DNA from: Bacteroidota bacterium
GTDB lineage: Bacteria; Bacteroidota; Bacteroidia; Bacteroidales; VadinHA17
Assembly (NCBI GenBank): GCA_011374625.1
Contig: DRPN01000080.1
Location: 1-37,774 of the forward strand
DNA: 37,774 bases
Reading direction: 5' to 3'
Shown: piece by piece, positions 32,581 through 37,774 of the stretch
How positions within the stretch are numbered: position 1 is the first letter of the stretch
Layout: each line of letters starts with the position of its first letter
Position numbers and translations under genes: made by a program
The notes under the pieces: generated by a model
What the model saw: only the letters and a program-made list of their open reading frames with translations
Told to the model about the DNA's origin: nothing
Databases searched by the model: none

Positions 32581-35076
32581 TTGAGGCTTTCCGAGTTACA
32601 TACTAACGAGACAGCATTCATTGCCAAAGTCATGGGCCGTGAATCATTCCGCAAGAGAATGGGGGAAATGGGTTTCGTCAAAGGGCAAAAAATACAAGTG
32701 GTACGAAATGCGCCTTTAAAAGATCCCATAGAATACTCCATCATGGGATATTCCGTTTCCCTACGACGCAGTGAAGCCATCCTGATCGAAGTCGTTACCA
32801 AAGAAGAAGCCCGCAAATTAGCCAGGAACAAGTTCAACGGAGTGATTACCGAAGAAGTGCTCCGGGAAAAAGCCCTGGAAAGGGGAAAGACCATAAACAT
32901 CGCTTTGGTGGGCAACCCCAATTGCGGTAAAACGACAATGTTCAACCAAGTCTCCCGTTCCAAGGAACATGTAGGCAACTATGGCGGGGTTACCATTGAA
33001 TCAAAGAAAGCCACTTTCGAGTTTAACGGCTATACCCTAAACCTGGTCGATCTTCCGGGGACATACTCACTATCGGCTATTAGCCCCGAAGAACTTTATG
33101 TACGAAAATATCTGCTTGGAGAATTACCGGACATAGTCATTAATGTAATAGATGCTTCCAACCTTGAGCGGAATCTATACCTCACCACCCAACTTATAGA
33201 CATGGACCTGCGAATTGTCATGGCATTGAATATGTACGATGATATTCTGAAAAAAAGAGACCGGCTTGACAACAAGGCATTAGGACAACTTTTAGGGATA
33301 CCCATTGTTCCTACTGTCTCTACCCGTGGTAAAGGGATCTACAAGCTTTTTGAAAAAGTTATCGATGTATACGAAAACAGGGAGCCTATTACCCGTCACG
33401 TTCACATTAACTTAGGTAAGGAGATAGAAGATTCATTAAGAACCCTGCAGGATCTGATCTTGGAAAACAAAAAGCTCACGATACGCATTTCTTCACGATT
33501 TTATGCCATCAAGCTTCTGGAAAAGGATAAATCGGCCAACTTTTCTCTTTCGGCATGGGATAATTATAACAAGATTAAGGAAGCTACCGAAAAGGAAATA
33601 GAACGGCTGGAAAGTTTGTACCATGAATCTTCAGAAACATTAGTCACAGAAGCCCGGTATGGATTTATTTCCGGGGCTTTGAAGGAAACTTTGGTAAAAG
33701 GTCCCAGGAACCGCAGAGAAAGGACTGAACAGATTGATACGGTACTAACCCACCGCTTCTGGGGATATCCGCTTTTTTTTCTTTTTCTTTTCATAACTTT
33801 CTTCACGACTTTCGAAATAGGGAAATATCCGGTCGACTGGTTAAATGATTTGGTTCTGTTGTTCTCAAATCTTCTCGACTTTCTCCTCCCTGCCGGTTCT
33901 CTCAAGGAACTGATCGTAAACGGCATTATCGGTGGAATTGGAAGTGTCATCGTTTTTCTTCCTAACATCTTAATTTTGTTTTTCTTTATTTCTTTCATGG
34001 AAGACTCAGGATATATGGCACGGGCTGCTTTCATTATGGATAAACTAATGCATAAAATCGGACTACACGGCCAGTCGTTTATCCCCCTCCTGTTGGGTTT
34101 TGGATGCAATGTCCCGGCTATTATGGCTACCCGTACCATTCCCAACAGAAACAACCGCCTGCTTACCATGTTGATCAATCCACTGATGTCCTGCAGTGCC
34201 CGTTTGCCGATTTATATTCTGCTGATCTCTGCCTTCTTCCCAAGACATGCTGCATTGTTGCTTACGGGTATTTATCTGACCGGGATCATCCTTGCAGCTC
34301 TTGTGGCCAAAATATTCAAAAAGGTCCTTTTTTCCAAAGATGAAGCGCCTTTTGTCATGGAACTGCCCCCTTATCGCATGCCAACCCTTCGCACTACCCT
34401 GAAACATATGTGGAATAAAGGAGAAGAATATCTTAAAAAAATGGGGACGGTCATTTTGGTAGCAGTAATTCTGGTGTGGGCACTCACTTATTTTCCAAGA
34501 CCGGGGAATGATACTCCATATGATAAGGCCATTAGCAAACTTGAAACAATAATCGAACAAAAATCCACCGGGAATGCTCCAATAATTCAAAAACAAGACT
34601 TACGTCAGAAGATCCAGATTCTTAAAAAAGAAAAAGAAGTTTATGCTTTGGAAAATAGTTATATCGGGAAAATAGGAAAAGCCATCACCCCAATTTTCAA
34701 GCCGTTGGGTTTTGACTGGAGAATGAGTGTAAGTATCCTGACCGGCATAACAGCCAAAGAAGTAATCGTCAGTACCATGGGGGTACTCTATCAAAGCCCC
34801 AATAAAAGCGGGACCTCTTCCGAGCTGTTGGCACAACGGTTGAAAGAAGATAAATTTAGTGAAGGCCCCAAAGCAGGTCAAGTAGTTTTTAATAAGATTA
34901 CTGCCCTCAGCTTCATAATATTTGTATTAGTCTATTTTCCATGTATAGCCACGGTAACAACCATCGCCAAGGAATCGGGAAGTTGGAAATGGGCTGCTCT
35001 GGCAGTAACTTATACAACCACTCTGGCATGGTTATTGGCATTTTTTGTGCAAGTAGCAGGAAAATTTTTCATGTAA
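32581..35076 (+). CDS. feoB: Ferrous iron transporter, FeoA-FeoB fusion
   Basis: This 831-aa protein starts at a TTG (MRLSELHTNETAFIAKV) that is needed for a complete FeoA domain (about 1-72, FRKRMGEMGFVKGQKIQVV, EYSIMGYSVSLRRSEA). FeoB follows: G1 GNPNCGKTT (111-119), G3 VDLPGTYSL, G4-like NMYD, then a helical spacer and the membrane core. The core has YMARAAFIMDKLMHK, GFGCNVPAIMATRTI and GITAKEVIVSTMGVLYQ. It imports Fe2+ across the inner membrane with its GTPase domain. FeoA and FeoB are separate in E. coli but fused in many Bacteroidota. The next gene is a FeoB-associated Cys-rich protein. Confidence 0.96.
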   Translation: MRLSELHTNETAFIAKVMGRESFRKRMGEMGFVKGQKIQVVRNAPLKDPIEYSIMGYSVSLRRSEAILIEVVTKEEARKLARNKFNGVITEEVLREKALERGKTINIALVGNPNCGKTTMFNQVSRSKEHVGNYGGVTIESKKATFEFNGYTLNLVDLPGTYSLSAISPEELYVRKYLLGELPDIVINVIDASNLERNLYLTTQLIDMDLRIVMALNMYDDILKKRDRLDNKALGQLLGIPIVPTVSTRGKGIYKLFEKVIDVYENREPITRHVHINLGKEIEDSLRTLQDLILENKKLTIRISSRFYAIKLLEKDKSANFSLSAWDNYNKIKEATEKEIERLESLYHESSETLVTEARYGFISGALKETLVKGPRNRRERTEQIDTVLTHRFWGYPLFFLFLFITFFTTFEIGKYPVDWLNDLVLLFSNLLDFLLPAGSLKELIVNGIIGGIGSVIVFLPNILILFFFISFMEDSGYMARAAFIMDKLMHKIGLHGQSFIPLLLGFGCNVPAIMATRTIPNRNNRLLTMLINPLMSCSARLPIYILLISAFFPRHAALLLTGIYLTGIILAALVAKIFKKVLFSKDEAPFVMELPPYRMPTLRTTLKHMWNKGEEYLKKMGTVILVAVILVWALTYFPRPGNDTPYDKAISKLETIIEQKSTGNAPIIQKQDLRQKIQILKKEKEVYALENSYIGKIGKAITPIFKPLGFDWRMSVSILTGITAKEVIVSTMGVLYQSPNKSGTSSELLAQRLKEDKFSEGPKAGQVVFNKITALSFIIFVLVYFPCIATVTTIAKESGSWKWAALAVTYTTTLAWLLAFFVQVAGKFFM

Positions 35077-35085
35077 TTAAATAAG

Positions 35086-35271
35086 ATGATTCAAAATATA
35101 TTAACATACATAATAATAGCAGCAGCATTGGGTGTTGCCGTATCCAGGCTTGTGAGGTTCTTCGTCAGAACAGCCCGGGGAGAAAATCCCGGTTGTTTGT
35201 CATGTTCACTGCATCATCCACATAATGTAGGCAAAAAGAATACTTCACCTTTGCAACACCCCGGAAAATAA
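35086..35271 (+). CDS. FeoB-associated Cys-rich membrane protein
   Basis: This 61-aa protein has one transmembrane helix (ILTYIIIAAALGVAVSRLVRFF) and a short tail with a Cys pair (GCLSCSLHH) plus several His. This matches the small FeoB-associated family found beside feoB in many Bacteroidota and Firmicutes, analogous in position to FeoC of enterobacteria. It starts 9 bases after feoB. The metal-binding role is suggested by the Cys/His content only. Confidence 0.82.
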   Translation: MIQNILTYIIIAAALGVAVSRLVRFFVRTARGENPGCLSCSLHHPHNVGKKNTSPLQHPGK

Positions 35272-35277
35272 AATTTT

Positions 35278-35757
35278 ATGATTGATTATATACTGGCAGG
35301 CTTAGGCATTATCCTCATGATTATCGGACTGGCAGGTTGTATTGTCCCTATCCTCCCCGGTCCGCCCATCAGCTTTATCGGATTACTTTTCCTGCAGTTT
35401 TCACGCTTTGGTCATTTCTCTGTTTCTTTCCTGCTTGGTATGGCAGCACTGGCATTTACAGTAACCATCCTGGATTATATTGTGCCCGTCTGGGGAACCA
35501 AAAAGACCGGAGGCAGCAAGGCCGGTATATGGGGAGCTACTGTAGGCATGATCATCGGGATATTCTTTTTTCCTCCCATCGGCATTATTCTTGGTCCGTT
35601 GTTCGGTGCCATTGTTGGGGAAAGTATCCACGGGGCTTCTTTCAATCAATCATTCAAAGCCGGTCTGGGGTCTTTACTGGGATTTTTCATGGGAATAGGT
35701 CTGAAACTGATCGCCTCGTTTATTATGACGTTTTATTTTTTTAAAGAACTGTTCTGA
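35278..35757 (+). CDS. DUF456 integral membrane protein
   Basis: This 159-aa, very hydrophobic protein has about four to five transmembrane segments and glycine zipper-like stretches (GLGIILMIIGLAGCIVPILPGPP, SKAGIWGATVGMIIGIFFFP, LGPLFGAIVGESIHG). The pattern fits DUF456, whose function is unknown. It begins 6 bases after the Cys-rich feo gene and is probably in the same transcript. A role in iron uptake is not implied by this alone. Confidence 0.88.
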   Translation: MIDYILAGLGIILMIIGLAGCIVPILPGPPISFIGLLFLQFSRFGHFSVSFLLGMAALAFTVTILDYIVPVWGTKKTGGSKAGIWGATVGMIIGIFFFPPIGIILGPLFGAIVGESIHGASFNQSFKAGLGSLLGFFMGIGLKLIASFIMTFYFFKELF

Positions 35758-35778
35758 GAAAGATATCGTCAGTCTTCA

Positions 35779-36039
35779 CCTGTCCGCCCACCTACCGACA
35801 GGCAGTAACGGATGTTCTTCCGGGCGGAGATGCGTAATTAATTGAAATCAGTGTGCTTTGCACACGAAATTAGCAAGTTTCTCTTGCGTAAAAATAGCAA
35901 TAAATTTCGTCACGTAGCAACTATTTTAGACCTGAATGAATATCTGATTTCGTTCGCAAGGCAAACACATGACCATTACATGACAGCAAATGCAGCGAAG
36001 AACATCGTTCACCAATTGTTGTTCCTGACTGCCGTCAGG
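35779..36039. other. Hairpin-dense non-coding gap between DUF456 and ornithine carbamoyltransferase
   Basis: This 294-base gap (35758-36051) holds at least five perfect inverted repeats: CCTGTC/GACAGG (35779-35802), TCCGCCC/GGGCGGA (35783-35828), GTGTGC-TTT-GCACAC (35851-35865), GCAAG/CTTGC (35873-35887), and CCTGAC-TGCC-GTCAGG (36024-36039). GCAAG/CTTGC lies inside CGAAATT/AATTTCG (35865-35909). An open frame across it (35842-36144) is not convincing as a gene. The stretch could be a structured RNA, a repetitive extragenic element or a degraded sequence. Confidence 0.55.
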
Positions 36040-36051
36040 CAAACATACTTG

Positions 36052-37062
36052 TCATCCCATCCCTTCTCCCAGCGTCGCCACCATAACGGCTTTGATAGTA
36101 TGAAGACGATTCTCGGCTTCATCAAAGACCACGGAGGCTTTTGATTCGAACACTTCTTCAGCAACTTCCATTTCTTTCAGACCAAACTGCTCATGGATCT
36201 TTTTACCAACGGCTGTTTCCAGGTTATGATAGGAAGGAAGACAATGCATGAATTTCACTTCCGGATTGCCGGTCATCTCCATCACCTGCCGGTTGATCTG
36301 ATAGGGTTTAAGCAATTTAATACGTTCTTCCCATACCTCCGAGGGCTCACCCATGGACACCCAGACATCGGTAAACAGGAAATCAACTCCTTTAACAGCA
36401 GTTTTGACATCATCAGTAATGGTAATGGAAGCGTCTGTCCTGACTGCGATCTTACGGGCTTGGGCTACCAGAGCTTCCTGTGGTTGAACAGCCGCCGGAG
36501 CGGCAGCCCTAAAATCCATACCCATCAGAGCAGCGCCGATCATCAATGAATTTCCCATGTTATTTCTGGCATCCCCCAGGTAACAAAATGCCAAATCATT
36601 CAATGGCTTCCCGCTATGCTCCTGCATGGTCAGGAAATCTGCCAGCACCTGTGTCGGATGAAACTCGTTTGTCAAGCCGTTCCATACGGGCACACCGGAA
36701 TATTCAGCCAGAAGTTCTACCCGTTCCTGTTCAAAACCACGGTATTCAATGCCATCATACATCCGGCCCAGCACCCTGGCCGTATCGCGAATCGACTCCT
36801 TATGGCCTATCTGTGAGCCCGACGGGTCCAGGATTGTAACGTTTGCTCCCTGATCATAGGCAGCAACTTCAAAGGCACATCGTGTGCGGGTAGAAGTTTT
36901 TTCAAAAATCAGGACTATATTCTTTCCCTTGAGATATTGTTTTTCGTGCCCTTCTTTCTTGGCTTTTTTCAATTTGGCCGATAAATCTAATATATCCAGA
37001 ATTTCATCCGGAGTAAAATCCATCAATTTTAAAAAACTACGGTTTTTCAAATTTGTTTTCAT
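36052..37062 (-). CDS. argF: Ornithine carbamoyltransferase (probably catabolic)
   Basis: This 336-aa enzyme interconverts ornithine plus carbamoyl phosphate and citrulline plus phosphate. Motifs: carbamoyl-phosphate loop STRTRC (57-62), HPTQ (135-138), and MHCLP near the C-terminus. These are the classic OTC forms, not the N-acetyl/succinylornithine variant used for arginine synthesis by many Bacteroidota. It lies 13 bases after a carbamate kinase gene, so the citrulline-breaking direction (arcB role) is inferred. Symbols argF and arcB are both defensible. Length is normal. Confidence 0.92.
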   Translation of the reverse strand: MKTNLKNRSFLKLMDFTPDEILDILDLSAKLKKAKKEGHEKQYLKGKNIVLIFEKTSTRTRCAFEVAAYDQGANVTILDPSGSQIGHKESIRDTARVLGRMYDGIEYRGFEQERVELLAEYSGVPVWNGLTNEFHPTQVLADFLTMQEHSGKPLNDLAFCYLGDARNNMGNSLMIGAALMGMDFRAAAPAAVQPQEALVAQARKIAVRTDASITITDDVKTAVKGVDFLFTDVWVSMGEPSEVWEERIKLLKPYQINRQVMEMTGNPEVKFMHCLPSYHNLETAVGKKIHEQFGLKEMEVAEEVFESKASVVFDEAENRLHTIKAVMVATLGEGMG

Positions 37063-37075
37063 TATTTACATATTT

Positions 37076-37774
37076 TTAATGTTTATCATCATAGTGCAAA
37101 GTAATCTTTGTTCCAAACTTTTTATCTTCCAGTTTGGTACCTTCGGTAATTACACTTTTTTCACCCCCGTTTTCCACAAATTTCACTGCCGCCAATATTT
37201 TGGGAGCCATATTTCCTTCTCCGAACATGCCCTGTTCCAGATAGCGAAGACTGTCAGCCCGGTCAAGAAATTCCACTATTTGCTGATTTTTCTGTTTGTA
37301 ATTCAGAAACACATAGGGGACATCGGTAAGTATATAAAACTCATCTGCACTGATAGTGGATGCCAGCAAAGAGGAGGCCAGGTCTTTATCAATTACGGCC
37401 TCACAAGGGCGCACCATCCCTTCTTCGTCAAAATAGACAGGGATTCCGCCACCACCGGCGGCAATAACAATATGTCCCCGGCGAGCCAGTTCTTCCACGA
37501 TCTCTGCATTCAGGACTCTTTTGGGTTGGGGAGAAGGTACCACACGCCTGCATCCGGACAGATCTTCCTTAATCTCTTCCTTAAATATCCAGCTCTTTTC
37601 CCGGGTCAACCGTTCTGCTTCCTCTCGGGAATATATCTTACCTATTCTTTTCTCGGGCTGTTGAAATGCTCTGTCTACCGGATCCACTACCACTTCGGTG
37701 ACCAGGGTAACCACTTTTTTTCGGATTCCGTGACGATGCAATACGTTATGCAACATCCTTTCGATCATATAACC
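37076..37774 (-). CDS. arcC: Carbamate kinase, C-terminal part (5' end outside window)
   Basis: The frame runs to the window edge (the residues before the ORF-track Met are GY, giving the familiar GYMI segment), so about 80 N-terminal residues of a roughly 310-aa enzyme are missing. Visible motifs are VVDPVDRAFQQPEKRIGKIY, RRVVPSPQPKRVLNAEIVEEL, VIAAGGGGIPV and AVIDKDLASSLLA. They match carbamate kinase, which makes ATP from carbamoyl phosphate. With the following ornithine carbamoyltransferase it forms the ATP-yielding part of arginine/citrulline catabolism. Arginine deiminase is not in view. Confidence 0.93.
   Translation of the reverse strand, partial: GYMIERMLHNVLHRHGIRKKVVTLVTEVVVDPVDRAFQQPEKRIGKIYSREEAERLTREKSWIFKEEIKEDLSGCRRVVPSPQPKRVLNAEIVEELARRGHIVIAAGGGGIPVYFDEEGMVRPCEAVIDKDLASSLLASTISADEFYILTDVPYVFLNYKQKNQQIVEFLDRADSLRYLEQGMFGEGNMAPKILAAVKFVENGGEKSVITEGTKLEDKKFGTKITLHYDDKH

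Noticed and set aside
33564-34178. 204-codon minus-strand frame inside feoB
   Set aside because: Shadow of the conserved FeoB membrane core.
35842-36144. 100-codon plus-strand open frame in the gap before the ornithine carbamoyltransferase gene
   Set aside because: It starts at TTG, runs into the 3' end of the opposite-strand OTC gene and lies over several strong inverted repeats. No recognisable domain or promoter. A decayed gene cannot be fully excluded.
1-37774. Defence islands, CRISPR arrays, transposases, integrases, toxin-antitoxin pairs
   Set aside because: I looked through all plausible frames and gaps and found none; the gene content is core metabolism, envelope and regulation.

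Overview
This window is chromosomal DNA from a member of the Bacteroidota, most likely Bacteroidales or a close relative. The evidence is a type IX secretion (T9SS) type-B C-terminal domain, a FeoA-FeoB fusion with a small Cys-rich partner, lineage-typical proteins (DUF5606, single-domain PUR/DUF3276, a roughly 316-residue NusB) and several promoters of the Bacteroidota form TTTG-N19-21-TAnnTTTG. Almost all of it is coding. I see no rRNA, tRNA, CRISPR array, IS element or prophage, and no gene-free gap exceeds 300 bases.

Layout. (1) 1-6.2 kb, rightward: the end of an M16 peptidase, a T9SS-exported fibronectin-like surface protein, a bifunctional RelA/SpoT enzyme, a Fur-family regulator and purA. 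(2) 6.3-8.0 kb, leftward: an MFS transporter with a large periplasmic insert. (3) 8.1-10.9 kb, rightward: a cytidylate-kinase-like protein and a long-chain acyl-CoA ligase preceded by a tandem 23-bp repeat. (4) 17.5-11.0 kb, leftward: a six-gene operon for a MacAB-TolC-like tripartite efflux pump. It is bracketed by an orphan lipoprotein (first gene) and a LolA-like protein (last gene). Three of the six proteins carry Gly-rich low-complexity inserts. (5) 17.7-21.3 kb, rightward: two uncharacterised proteins, one with clear TPRs. (6) 23.3-21.4 kb, leftward: phoH and purC. (7) 23.4-25.0 kb, rightward: a SAM hydrolase/hydroxide adenosyltransferase family protein and mazG. (8) 31.6-25.1 kb, leftward: an eight-gene housekeeping run, nusB, DUF1573, yajC, ybbR, coaE, a TerB/DnaJ protein, DUF5606 and an M3 peptidase. 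(9) 31.9-35.8 kb, rightward: a PUR-domain protein, then feoAB, a FeoB-associated Cys-rich protein and a DUF456 membrane protein. (10) 37.8-36.1 kb, leftward: arcC (cut by the window edge) and ornithine carbamoyltransferase, a citrulline/arginine catabolic pair.

How the genes fit together. The rel-fur-purA block combines stringent response, metal regulation and a purine enzyme inhibited by (p)ppGpp in other bacteria. The feo block is a ferrous-iron uptake cassette. Its predicted promoter is overlapped by a perfect 9-bp inverted repeat that looks like an operator. The least explained parts are the efflux operon's lipoprotein and Gly-rich inserts, including a short helix motif shared between the lipoprotein tail and the adaptor insert, the TPR protein and its neighbour, the MFS insert, and a hairpin-dense non-coding stretch at 35.8-36.05 kb. 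Most of the window is ordinary core genome, and I saw no clear defence or mobile system.
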